DNA of 64,000 nt from contig NC_084765.1 of the NCBI RefSeq assembly GCF_028858725.1, positions 10,805,501 through 10,869,500 of the forward strand, read 5' to 3'. Under the pieces are notes generated by a model. The model was not told the origin of the DNA. It saw only the letters and a program-made list of their open reading frames with translations, and made no database searches. Both the position numbers and the translations under genes were made by a program. Position 1 is the first letter of the stretch; each line of letters begins with the position of its first letter. Positions 24,531 through 36,700 of this stretch are shown here, piece by piece. The DNA comes from Colius striatus (taxonomy: Eukaryota > Chordata > Aves > Coliiformes > Coliidae).

Positions 24531-25170
24531 CGTGCCGTGCCCTCGCAGCGGCCCGCGCCTGCGCACTGCCCCGCGCCCCGCGATGTCAGCGGGTCGCGTC
24601 ACGGTGCGTGTCCCGCGGAGCCGCCGCGATGTCAGCGGGTCGCTGCGTGCCCCAGGGGCCGCCGCGATGTCAGCGTGTCGCTGCGTGCCCCAGGGGGCTG
24701 CCGCGATGTCAGCGGGTCGCTGCGTGCCCCAGGGGGGCTGCCGCGATGTCAGCGGGTCGCTGCGTGCGCCAGGGGCCGCCGCGATGTCAGCGTGTCGCTG
24801 CGTGCCCCAGAGGGCTGCCGCGATGTCAGCGGGTCGCTGCGTGCCCCAGGGGCCGCCGCGATGTCAGCGTGTCGCTGCGTGCCCCAGGGGGGCTGCCGCG
24901 ATGTCAGCGTGTCGCTGCGTGCCCCAGGGGGGCTGCCGCGATGTCAGCGGGTCGCTGCGTGCCCCAGGGGGCTGCCGCGATGTCAGCGTGTCGCTGCGTG
25001 CCCCAGGGGGGCTGCCGCGATGTCAGCGGGTCGCTGCGTGCCCCAGGGGCTGCCGCGATGTCAGCGGGTCGCTGCGTGCCCCAGGGGCTGCCGCGATGTC
25101 AGCGGGTCGCTGCGTGTCCCGCGGCGCCGCCGGCGCCACTGTCAGAGCGGAGGAGGTGAGGAGCGGGAGA
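24530..25170. promoter_or_regulatory. Isolated CpG island made largely of a minisatellite
   Basis: About 640 bases of very CpG-rich DNA surrounded by AT-rich DNA, 6 kb upstream of the AMPD3 island. The plus strand is open in all three frames through most of it because the repeat unit has no stop codon. The island ends with a donor-like GGAG|GTGAGG at 25156. It may act as a promoter or regulatory element, but no transcript is demonstrated and no protein-like content is recognised. Confidence 0.45.
24581..25131. repeat. CpG-rich minisatellite, 14 units of 38-40 bp
   Basis: The core CGATGTCAGCG recurs 14 times, starting at 24581, 24627, 24665, 24704, 24744, 24782, 24821, 24859, 24899, 24939, 24978, 25018, 25056 and 25094. 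Spacing is 46 for the first interval and 38-40 after that. Units differ mainly in a G/T after AGCG and in the length of the G run after CCCCA (4-6 G). Units are otherwise nearly identical, which indicates recent expansion or homogenisation. Confidence 0.97.
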
Positions 25171-28100
25171 TGTGGTGGTGACCTTAGGGCAGATCACTAG
25201 GGAAAAATTGTTCTGTTCGGAAAAACAGAAATGGCATTCTGTTCAAAAAGCCGGCACACGCACCTGGGTCATAGTTGTACCCTTTTCTGGGAGTCTAAGA
25301 CTACTCGTTATCATAGTTATTGCCCCAGGTGAACTTACCACAATACAGACAAGTTGTGTGTATCTCAAGCTTTATGTTGTAGCTCAGGTGACCTGATTCT
25401 GCTCTTTGTGTGCAAAGATAGGTTTCCAAGTCACTTAAGTGTCATCAGGACTAGACAAAAGAGCCCCTTAGCTCAGTACTATGTCTCTAGTACATGTTAG
25501 GAGACATGCCTTCCTTTTGTCCCACGTTGTGCAGGCTGAGCTTTATCAGAGGATGTACACTTGAGATACCTTCATGCAGTATACTGTCAGGGCTTCTACA
25601 CTTAGTACTTCACTCAATTCCCTCGATAACAATTTTTGATCCTGCAATTCTTACATCCCTTTCCTTTTTCACTTAGTACCTCTGGTAAGTTGGAGGAGTG
25701 GGGTTTTGTGTGGTTTGTTTGGGCTTTTTGCTTGGTAGGTTGGCTTTATGTTGTAGTGGTTTTTTTCCCTTTGCTTTACCTTTTTTTTTTTTTTTTCCTG
25801 GAAAGGCCTTGAAGATACTTTGGAGGATTGAGGTACCAGGGTGGTCTGCTCAGGGTTTTTCTCTGGTTCTGTACTTACACTTTTTTGACCCTACACCTTC
25901 ATACCCTTTTCCTTTTTCATTTGTTGCTAATTTCATTTGTTGCCCAGCCAGTCCTATAAGGAAAATCCAGTATGAACAGAAACACAAGTACATAATTAGT
26001 GTCAAAGGCAGAGCAATCATTTTCCTGTTGCGCCTCACCTGTATTGCTTTATCATCTTTATGAACTGGAGGTGAAATTTGGACTATCCTGATTGTCATCA
26101 GTCTTGTCTTCCAAGAATGAGTCCAGTTGCATTTTTAACAGTGTCTGTTTTGGTGTCCTCAACATCCTATGGTAGCAAGCTTGTTCTACAGCTTCATTGT
26201 GCACTGTGAGCCAGGGGGATGTGAGCCAGCTTTGATCCAAAATTGTATGGACAGATTTAGCACCTTAGCTTTTGCTGGTTAAGACCACAGCCAGCACAAG
26301 CTCATGTTCACCCTCCGTATACTGCAAAGACATCCTCTGACTAATGCTTAAACAGATCGTAGCAATGTACTCTTGAGCCAAAGTAACATGCCATAGATTA
26401 GCACATCAGTTTTCCTACAAATTAAGGCTGATTTGGATCCCTTGTTCTGAAAAGAAGCTATCTGACTGCTAGTCATCCTGGCCAGCTCTGGGAAGATCAC
26501 TCGGAAAGAATGGACTCCAAAGATCCCTCAGGATGATCTTTCAACATTTTGCAACACTGTGGAAAGAAAGGGATGCTTACATGACTTAGGGGTCCATAAC
26601 TGCCTTACCAGTGGTTTGAGTTACTTGTAACCAGCTCGAGACAAAAAGGATAGTTTTTCTAACATAGGATACAGACTGTAGCAAAGTGATTCAGAAATTG
26701 GAGGAGCCTGTCAACAGCTTAAAAGCCCTTTTGCCACCTTTTTCCATGCATGGGGCCAGAATCCATGTCTTCATTTTCCTGTCATCAGTCAACACACAGG
26801 CAGCCCGTGGGCACAATTAACTGAAAATTCAGTGAAACGGGAGAAATGGAGAGCTGATGCCTCTTTGCCCCTTTTACTATCAGTTCCAAGCTGGTGGAAG
26901 GCTGCAGACATTTCTTTGGGGCATGGGGAGGGGGACGAGGATCTTTTTTTTTTTTTTTAAATAATTTCTGTGTTTGATTGTGGTCATTCACAACAGGGAC
27001 TTGCCTAGAAAAAGTTACATAGCCCATAACCCCTGTCAGTGAGCACTCCTCTGTGAATCGTAGCCACTTTTCAGAAGTACTGCAGGCTTGGGAAATGCTG
27101 TAGTTAAAAAAGCCAACAGAGCCACCTAGCGATCGAATTTAAAATGTACAGATTTGTCTGGTTTGGACTTGAAAGCGCAAGAACAAATCTAAGTGCCATC
27201 TCAACGGTCAGAAAGGGAAACCAGCTCACAGTCTCATATTAATCCCTGAAACTTTTCTTACAAATTGTTATTGGTGCAGGACTTGACAGTGTTAAAATTT
27301 TACATGGAGATTTCTATTACTTGGCCGTTATTTAGCCTCAGCCATTTTTATGTTATCATTTTTAGTTATACATTTTCAGTTCTCCTTCTTTTCCATTTTC
27401 TTCATTTAAACCCTTCAGATACCCGTGCTACTTTGTCGCCTGATGCTTCAGGCTGTACACTTAGTTTTCTGTAGTACGGCCCTCTTTCTGTGAACTCTTT
27501 TTGACAGTAAGGTATATCAAACTTGATGCAGTGCTCTGGAGTTGGTCAGAAAGCTGGGAAGAAGACATATTGCAGATTTCCTACTTTTTTCCTCAAAATG
27601 CAGCAACAAGCTTCAATGGCTGCTATCTCCGTGGTAAATGGAATACATGCATGCACACAATAAACATGCACACAATTTACATTGGTTTTTACCTCATCAT
27701 TTCTCATGGTGATCTCAGATATAATTGTTCAAAATTGGTCATCCACAGTCATTTCCCTTATTACACAGTCACATGGTTGTTTTCTGCCTCCATGGATATC
27801 TATCTTCTGGAGAAAAAGAAACATGATTTTTATTATTATTGTCTAGATAGTTGGACTGGCTTTGTTTTCCTAGTGTAGCCTAAGAAGGTGAATGCAGAAG
27901 CAAACAGAACAGAGACCATGACTGAGCCAACCTAAGAGCTTCTGCTGCCGTGGGAGACATAGGATAGATCACAAAAAAATAGTCACACCAGGAAGAGCTG
28001 CTGATGTTTCTGAGATAAACCACCTCTTCCCAGATCCATGTCAGAAGTCATTGTCCCATAATAATTCTTCTTCTTTTTCCTTTTTCTGTTCATATCTGCT

Positions 28101-28720
28101 CTAGCAGTATGGTTTCCTTAGGCAGCGTGCAGTGATTCATTTAAATCCTAATGTCCATTTAGCATTCTGGCATTTATGTAATTCAAAAGTAGGACAAGTT
28201 AGTTGTCTAAGAGATAATTGTCTAAGTCTGAGGTACTGTTCTAAGCTTCTTTAGAGCCCATGAGAAGAAGCAAACACTGACAAAAAATGGTTTTGATCTC
28301 CACATAGGTGCCTAAGAATGTTGGAGTTAATAATTCTCCAGAGTTGAATCCCACATGGCCAGGAGTAGCTACTGAAAATCAGCTGCTTTCAAGGAATATG
28401 TGAATGAGGCAGAAGTATACCAGTTATTTTGGAAGCTACTTCTGGTTGGCCATCTTAGACAGGAGGGACTATATAGGAAGAACACTTTCCTTTAAAGGAA
28501 TCACTCATCACCTGTACTTCTTTTAATAATTGCCCAGTGGGTTCAAGATAAGAAACATGAGTCTTGTGCTTTATAAACCTTATTGCTTATTATTTGTGAT
28601 CCTGCCCTCTATATAGTCAAAATTTCTAAAAACCAGTCATTCTTCAGTGAAAATATTGCCCAAGGTAAAAATTAAGGTTCTGATAATATCACAATGCATT
28701 ATGACTGTATTCTGTTTACT

Positions 28721-28930
28721 GAATCATAGAATCATAGAATGATAGAGGTTGGAAGGGACCTTTAGAGATTGTCTAGTCCAATCCCCCTGCAGAAGCAGGT
28801 CAACCTAGATCAGGTCGCATAGGAACATGTCCAGGCAGGTCTTGAAGACCTCCAAGGAAGGAAACTCCACACCCTCCCTGGGCAGCCTGTGCCAGGGCTC
28901 CATCACTCTCATAGTAAAATATTTTTTTCA
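28721..28930 (-). mobile_element. CR1 LINE 3' fragment (minus orientation)
   Basis: GAATCATAGAATCATAGAAT followed by GGTTGGAAGGGACCTTTAGA and ATTGTCTAGTCCAATCCCCC is the complement of the CR1 3' end with its 8-base ATTCTATG-type tail repeats. Similarity continues through CTGGGCAGCCTGTGCCAGGG and stops near a T run at 28922. Confidence 0.95.
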
Positions 28931-29569
28931 GAGAGACTATTGTGTTATTACTGGGACCTCAAAAGGATGTTAGTCCTGTTTAATCATTAGAACAAAGAGC
29001 TGGAGACGAGAAAGATCATAATGCAACAATTAGGGACAGAGAGGAGCCAACAATGTGGTTCATAAAAAAGAGACAAGAAAACACCTATCTGAGTCTGTGG
29101 AGTGTTTCCATTTTCCTCAGCTGATGTACTTGCACAAATGCATGATCTATCCAGTTTCTCTAGAATTTAAGTTTACATTAGAGTTGATGTGTGCCAAGCT
29201 GTCCTGTTTACAAAAGCTTTTGTCTACACAAAGAAATGGACTGATGCAGCTCTCATGGCATAAGCTATTTCTGAGCTTTCTAAAAGCTGCAACTAGTTAT
29301 TTAAGATCAACTATTGTGGAATAGTTTATACTACAGTGGTTACACCCATTGCTTTCCCTTGAGAGAAAAAAAATCCATTACAATATTCTAAACATGAACT
29401 CACTGTAAACTTTTGAAGCATTTTCTTTAGGACTTTACAAATAGGCAACTTGAAATAATACTCTGAATTACTTTAGTTGTCTTTGAACAGTTTAATCTAA
29501 TGGCATGGAGTGCTTAGCAAAACTTTTTGGTTGGAGGCAATTAAAATTAAGCATGAGAAGATAGAGGAA

Positions 29570-29720
29570 TTATTATAGGGAAGAAAACTCCAAGGAAAGG
29601 GAAGAAAAAGACAGAAAAGGAGAGTGAAAGAGAATTAATAGCAGCAAAAGGAAAACTATAATGAAGAAAATCAAAGTGCAAAACTAACAGTGAAAGTTAA
29701 GATGGAATGTTTCCTCAAGC
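29570..29720. repeat. Purine-rich (A/G) low-complexity tract
   Basis: The plus strand is overwhelmingly A and G over about 130-150 bases (for example GGGAAGAAAAAGACAGAAAA). No repeating unit. Confidence 0.7.
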
Positions 29721-30569
29721 AAAAAGCAATCATAGTTCTAAGCCAGAGTTAGCTATCATAGCACAAAAGAATAGTTTATCCTCTTGATCTTAATGCCAGA
29801 ACTCTCCTGATATCAGTGTGCATCTTGCTGTAGATTAAGTGTATCATATAGTCCTAAATATAGACAAGCAGTCATTAGAGATGGAATTTGGCCTTCTCTG
29901 CAAAGTGACTTTGCACATCCCTCGTGTAGGTCCCAATGCCAAGACAGTATTTTCTCCACAGCATGCCCATGTTTGTTCTGCCAGCTTTTTCATTACATGC
30001 TTCATGTCCACACAATAGGTCGAAGCCTGAGGTTGTAACAATTGAGTCTGAATATCTTTCGAAAGAACTGGGTTTTCTGTCCATTTTGGGCTACACAAAG
30101 CAACTTGCCATTTGTTTCCCTTCCTGTGGGAGATGCTTCTATCTTTCTAGAAGAGTTAAATGCTGTGATAGATTGAAGGGAAAATATGTTATTTTCGCAT
30201 GTATGGCACAATCTGTGAGCAGGGGAAATTACATGGACCCATGCTGTGTGACAAGAGCCAGTAAGGACAAAATAGGAAAGCAGAGCCACCCCTGTCAGAC
30301 CTGTCCTGAGATATTGTCTGAGATTGTGTGCCCTTGCTCTGTCAGCTTCTCACACAACTCATGGACAGGTTTTGCACATTCTTACAGGATCAGGAGCTAA
30401 AGTGATTTTATAGAAGTGTTGGTTGTTTTAGTGATTTATTAGTTCAGGAGCTAATCAAATATTACCTTGATCAAAAACTATAAAAATAGTTCTGATAAGT
30501 GAGGGAATGTTATCTATGTAATAGAAGATTCTGCCACTTTTTTAATGTTAAGGCATGTTCATAATGCCA

Positions 30570-30632
30570 GGTCCACCCAGATCAGGTCACACAGGAACAC
30601 GTACAGGTGGGTTTTGAAAACCACCAGAGAAG
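30570..30632 (-). mobile_element. CR1 internal fragment (minus orientation)
   Basis: GTCCACCCAGATCAGGTCAC, ACAGGAACACGTACAGGTGG and GTTTTGAAAACCACCAGAGA match the portion of CR1 just inside the 3' end seen in the better copies in this window. Both the 3' tail and the rest are absent, so this is a small remnant. Confidence 0.75.
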
Positions 30633-33600
30633 TCTTATAGCTTGACCAGACAGTCAAGAAAAGTTAGATGAACTTTTTACTCTAAACATTTGTGCAGGGA
30701 AATGAAACTTCAACAAAACAAAACAAAACAAAGAAGCTAGATGCTGAAAATGGTGTATATAAATTGGAAAAGGATCAAGCATATGGAATGAAATGGAAGG
30801 ATTCTATATAGGATGGAACTGGAAACAGGGGATGAGAGGTCTGAGCTGCAGGAAGCAAGATCTGAAGAAGTGAGCTGAACAGGAGATACTCTGGCTGGGT
30901 CTTTCAGAGAAGAGTTCTGAGTAACTCCAGACAATGTGGTATCTACATGTAACAAGTGACTTAGGATATGTCAAGAAAACATATATTGTATTCCCTGGGT
31001 TATCTAGATGAAGAGCAGTAATGTTTTTAAAACATATGCACTGTGTGTTATGTGTGTATGCCTTCCACCTTAGGTAATTGATAAGGTGCAAAATGTAATC
31101 CCAGCTATGATTTTGCAGGGAGTGCCTTGAGGTTCCCCTGGGATTTGGAAAAGTGGAGAGAGGGCAGTTGTTTGGTCTGTCTCTATGAAGGGAGAACAGA
31201 GAATCTGTGTCCAGGAAAGGTGTGTACCATGGAGGTTGCTGGAAAAGGTAATACTGTGGCTTACTAAGTCAAACAAAATCTGGCACAGCAGTTTGAGGAG
31301 AATTGGTACAATTTAAACAGATTGATGGACCAAGGGTGAGTAGAAATTTCTCTGTATGAAGTTATAAAGGACACGAAGACCCTTTAATATTGTAGAAAGA
31401 GGGAAAAATGAGAATGAAGGTCAGTAAGGTGAGGTCATCCAATTCAAATAACAACTTTGGCATGCTTTTTACCCGTTTTTTTATTATTAATTAATGTTGG
31501 GAAAGCTGTTGATTTTATACTTCTTGATCTCACTTTAAAGCAGTGTACTTTTCTGGAAACAGTACTTCAGTTTAATCGAGTTATGGATCTCAATATAGTA
31601 ATAACTGATTAACATGTAATGAGCTTGACAAACAGGAGTCAAACTAAGATCTATTGGTTCATCCTGGCCTTAAATCTCTGGATTTCTTAGACAGCTTTGA
31701 CTTCGTCATCCTAGATTTCATATTGCTTCTTTCTGCATTCAATTTAATGTTTTAAATTCATGCCTGAAAGCCAGAGACACTTTTTTGTTGTTGTTGTTTA
31801 AACCATAACTAGAGCCTGAAAACATTTCTGTTTGCCCAAATCTGGAAAAATGTGGAATGATTATATTACCAAAGGGAGAGAGGGGGAAAAAAAAGAAAAA
31901 GAAGGAATACTGTGTACCCAACAAAAAAGAGGCAAGAATGTAGGAATGTAAATGTGTTACAGGCTGTTGTTAGGATTTTGGATGCAAAAACAAAACTTAG
32001 AAAAGACTGAAGAGTTGAAAAGGCATGATTCGATCCAATTTATTTAGACTAGAAAATGCCTTCCCTAGATTGCTAAGGTGACAGGAAAAAATGATGAAAA
32101 GAAGGTAATTGTATTTGTTTTAAGTCTGGCAGTTTCCACTGAAATGTCTGTCTCTATAATTTTTTTTTTTTAAGAAAGTGCCTTGGGGAATTACTAGAAA
32201 AATGAGCTTTATTAAGTGTTCATGGCCATCTGAACTACCCACCCATCCAGTATAAATGTGTTCTGGCAAAACAAGTGTTTGTGTTGCCATGGCCTTTCCC
32301 ATGATGTTATTTTCTTAAGCAAAAGCATTTTTGTAGCTGAGATCTTAACAAGGACACAGGCAGGGCGCCATGATTCAGTCCTTGAAGAGAAAAATAATGA
32401 CTTAGTGGGAATGATGAAGGAAAAAGATGGCCTCAGAGGGACTAGAACAGAGGACTTAGGTATCTGTTGTCTCTTTTGCCCAACAGAAGCAATGATCCCT
32501 TCCACTAATCACTCCAGTTCTGTGGGAGAGTAGTGCAGCCTCCACAGCCCTGCAAAATGCTGATAGGGCCAGTGCTGAGATTTGCTTGTAGCATCCTCAG
32601 TATAGGAAAAGTATCTCTAAAAAACAGCAAATCACACACCTCAGCTAAGGCTTCCTCAAATTGGTCAAAGGCCTTGTGCTGTGCACAGGTACAAGGACTC
32701 AACACAAAAATACATTCCTATAGTTGATGTGGATCCATGTGATACATCTGCAAGATTAGAACTGTTCTGTGTACTGCTTTTCTTTTTTATTCCTTTGCCT
32801 TACAAAGCTGAAAACTAAGAAAGCAAATAACATCTGATAGGAATACCAGAATACACCAGAACTTTAGTCCAAATATGTTAGAATCTCTTCCCCTAACTGC
32901 TGGGATCCATTCAGTCTCACAGTCCTGCAGAGATTACTTTTAGAAATCCCAGGAACAGAGCTCTGCTCATTCCTCCTGGAAACAATTCCTCAACCTACCA
33001 TCCCAAGATAAATTCTTCCTGTTCAACTCAGTAAGAGCTGAAGTTGTTTACCTGCCATATCATTGATCTGGCAGGTAAGATACTGAAGTATCTTCAGTAG
33101 CTCTTACCTGTCACCTTTAAGATTCATACCCACTGTAAAAAAAAAAAAAATCAAAAGATATCTAATTTAAAGCCAAAAATCCACAGAAAGGAGAATTTGA
33201 GCTAAATCCAGATTGCTTTATGCAACTAATTCCAATGAAATTAAAAGGCTATTTAGGGGAAGGAAGCAAACACACAACATTATGTAACACCACTCATACC
33301 TTTGATTTATTTTTTTCAATATGACCCTTTGAGCTTAGATTAGAAAGATAATTAGAAATTAAAATTAAATCAATTGAGTCTCTTGCCCTTGCGATTCAGG
33401 AGGGACATGTCTGATGCATGAGGCAATACTGGACGTGCATATTGTGGGATGTACCTGACTTATGGTTCTTAAGTGGATTTAGTTGCTCCATTCAGCAACA
33501 AAAGGGTTGACTTAGTGATTCTGGAGCAGAGAGAACCAGCTGCAGAAGATGACAAAGCTGCCAGGAGAGCAGCAAGAATCACTCCAAATGTAACATCATT

Positions 33601-36143
33601 TGGAGGGAGGCATTTCTAATTAATGCTGACAGGAATTCAGAGATGTAAGTGAACCCAGAGAGATCTATAGGCTAGAAATAGATAGGACTGTAAATTGAGT
33701 TACTGACACTAATCTGTTGTCACAAACAGTGACAGGAATTTATAGGTATACCTCAGTTGTCAGAATTCCCCCAGATTGCTTGTAAAAACTCTTGAGAGAT
33801 GGCCTATTATTATATTAATTTCCTCTCTTGGAGTTTACAGTCCTTAGAGCAGAAAGTGCTTAATGGAGGTAGTGTTCTCCACTTCGCCTACAGATGGATG
33901 TATTAGTGAGAGCTGCTTCTGGTTTTATCTTTGGAAGGATGAGTCTTCAATTTGAGGCTGCTGAAGGAGTGGATAACCATTTATTTCAGCCGTTCCTGCT
34001 ATTGAAGCCACAAAGCTGGATTGGGCCAGAACATACGAAATGGCATTGGGAATGGCTACAGTCACTTTTACTGTCTGTTTCTGGAAATGTGAATATGCCT
34101 CCTTTGAATGTGACCATGGAGGACTGAGTCCCATGACTTCAACATTTGAACAGAAAAAAAAGTTCAGATCCATTTACATGTGATGGGAAAATTAAGCTAA
34201 ATTAACCTAATGAATAGTGAAAGCTTAAGTAGCCCACCATCAACAACATGCTAATGAACACAATGTAATTACAGTTTAGTTCCAAGTATGCACTTTTTAA
34301 TTGCAAAAATTAATAGTACATGTAATTAATATTAAACTACTGGGAATTATATGGTTTAATGAAGAAATAATGATGAATTTATAAACATTAGAGATAAGTT
34401 TTGTGGTTCCTGTAATAAAATATTCTTAGCTAGCTAACATAAGAAGGCATTTAGAATTGTCCAAGTTTCTTTAATGGAAATAATTTCTTTCAATAAATAC
34501 TTTAAAAATATTCTTACATAGCTTGTGAGGAATTTACTGGGCTGTTATTAAATTGGAATGTTGATCAAGCACACATATTGCCTAATCTTAAACCAAATAG
34601 AAATCAGCAGGTTTTTATAACTTTGCAGTATTCTGTGTACTTCCCAATATGCATGTGGGATCATTCAGACCCCTGCTTCTCTTCATAATTGCAAGTTAGC
34701 TATATGATTCTAAATTTTTATTAAAGACAGATTCAGAGCCTCATTTATTATGCAAATGAACTGCTAGATAACTCTTCTGTTTAGGACTTGAGGATGGGCA
34801 GTGAGAGATGTGGGTTCTAATTTCCAATCTGTATTATTAATCATGCAAAAACTGTTTATAACCAACCATTTCTTTGATATCTGGATGGTTTGTCTGTTAA
34901 TCAATTAGCTGTCTCTTAAGATATGCTATCATGGCCTTATATGGAGATGTAAGTGAGCATAAAGTGTCCCCTTTATTTCTCTCTTGAGCTTAATCCTACA
35001 GGTAAGAGAAATAAAGCTGCTTCTGCAAAACTAAAAAGGAAGCTTTGGTTCTTTTTCCCCAGTCATTTGCTAAGATCATTGCACTGAAGAGACTTACGTT
35101 TCATCTTATGCAGGACTGAAGCAGTTTTCTTAAAGACAAAAACAGCTCCATGCTACTACTTTGTTCAGAACAGATTACAAAGTGATGTTCCAGTCCTAGC
35201 TGTGGGGCATTTTTTCTATCATTAAATAAACTGAGGCTTAACAAAATGTAGAAACTAGTTTTAGTCTAATTGTAAAACCTTAGTTGTTGATGGATACGTT
35301 TAGGTTAGGCAGTTTAGGTGTTGCAAACCTTCTTTATAAAAAGCTTAGAACAATTTTGACCTAGTTCGTGTTAATACTGGGGTACTGATGTGAGCTGAAT
35401 TACAATAGTCCAATTGTATATCTCTCACATTTTATATGAGAGTAATCTGGTAATGTATTGCATTTTGAGTTTAGCATAAGTTCAACATTTGTCCACTGCT
35501 TTTTACATGCCAATGCCAATGTATGTCGTAAATAGTCTAAGAATGACTGTTACTGTTAGTCTGTCACAGAGAGGTATTCTTCAAATCCCGAGTCTTTGGA
35601 GGAATTACATCCTCTGTTGAGATTCAGTAACAATATGCTCTTAATTTCTTGTATAGAAATGAAAACAGCTGGTAATACCCAACAGTACCACAGTGGGGTT
35701 CAGCACAGTGGGACTCAGCTTGGAAGTGGAGGCCTTCCCAGTGCCTCCTTCCAAAGATTGTCACCTCTACTGCAGGGACAGTTGAACTGCATGCAAAAAT
35801 ACCCACAAATCACCACATTCTGTAAGCAGGATCAGTCCTGATTTATAGTGGAACGGTTTAGAAACAGCTGGATGGATTATTCCATTTCTCTGTTGTGGGA
35901 AGCAAAGAGCAGTCACAAAGATAAGCAGCTGAGGGCCACCATCAGCTAAATCTGCCTGTATTTGTGAGTCAACACCTTCACATATTAGAAGGGGGAAATA
36001 CCAAATTTTAAAGGAAACTACTAACATTTATCATGGCAACTGGCAATTACTTGTTTGCAGCAAATCAATGTAGTTAGCCAAAAGCTTAGTTGTATGTTGA
36101 ACATTGCCTTCAATACTTTAAAGGGCCAGAGAGCTAGAAAACC

Positions 36144-36700
36144 TGTCTTTACTGGGCCTGACTGGGATGGGGTTAGTTTGCCCCATAGCAGCCCTCATAG
36201 TGCTGTGCTTTGTATTGGTAGCTAGAAAGGTGTTGATAACACAGCAGTGATTTGGGTATTGCTGAGCAGTGCTCCTGCAACATCAAGACTCCAACACCCC
36301 CAGCACCTCCAAAGCCCAGGAGACTTAGGAGGATTGTAGCCAGGACAGCTGACCCAAACTGACTAAAGGGATGTTCCATACCATATTGCCCAGTAATAAA
36401 AGTTGGGGGGGGGGGAGGATGGTAAAGGATATTCCTTAGTACAATGTTTGTCTCCTAGAGCAATCACTACTAGTACTGATGCCGTACTTCCCAAGTGGCT
36501 GAACATCACCTGCTGATGGGAAGCAGAGAATACATCTTTTCGTTTTCCTTTGCTTCTACACACAGCCTTTGCTTTTGCTTTATTATACTGCTTTTAGCTT
36601 AACCCACAAGTTCTTTTCCATCTTATTTTCTCCCCCTGTCCTACTGAAGAGGGGAGAAATGCAGTGGTTTGGTGGGCAGCCAGCCAAGGTCATCCTACCA
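36144..36700 (+). mobile_element. Second solo LTR of the same avian ERVL-like type
   Basis: It shares with the LTR at 20587 the segments ACTGGGATGGGGTTAGTTTG, AGCCAGGACAGCTGACCCAA and ACTGACTAAAGGGATGTTCC, then an AGTAATAAAAG signal followed by a G run (36405-36416), then GCTTTTGCTTTATTATACTG. The 3' end (CAGCCAGCCAAGGTCATCCT) differs from the first copy, suggesting another subfamily. No internal viral region adjoins it. No clear target-site duplication was found, so the ends are approximate. Confidence 0.85.

Noticed and set aside
24581-25131. CRISPR-like array of 14 regularly spaced repeats
   Set aside because: The spacing is constant because whole units are repeated. There are no unique spacers, and the host is a vertebrate, so it is a minisatellite.
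29936-30400. 154-codon plus-strand frame in the intergenic region
   Set aside because: No domain, promoter or splice context recognised. A minus-strand frame of similar quality overlaps it.
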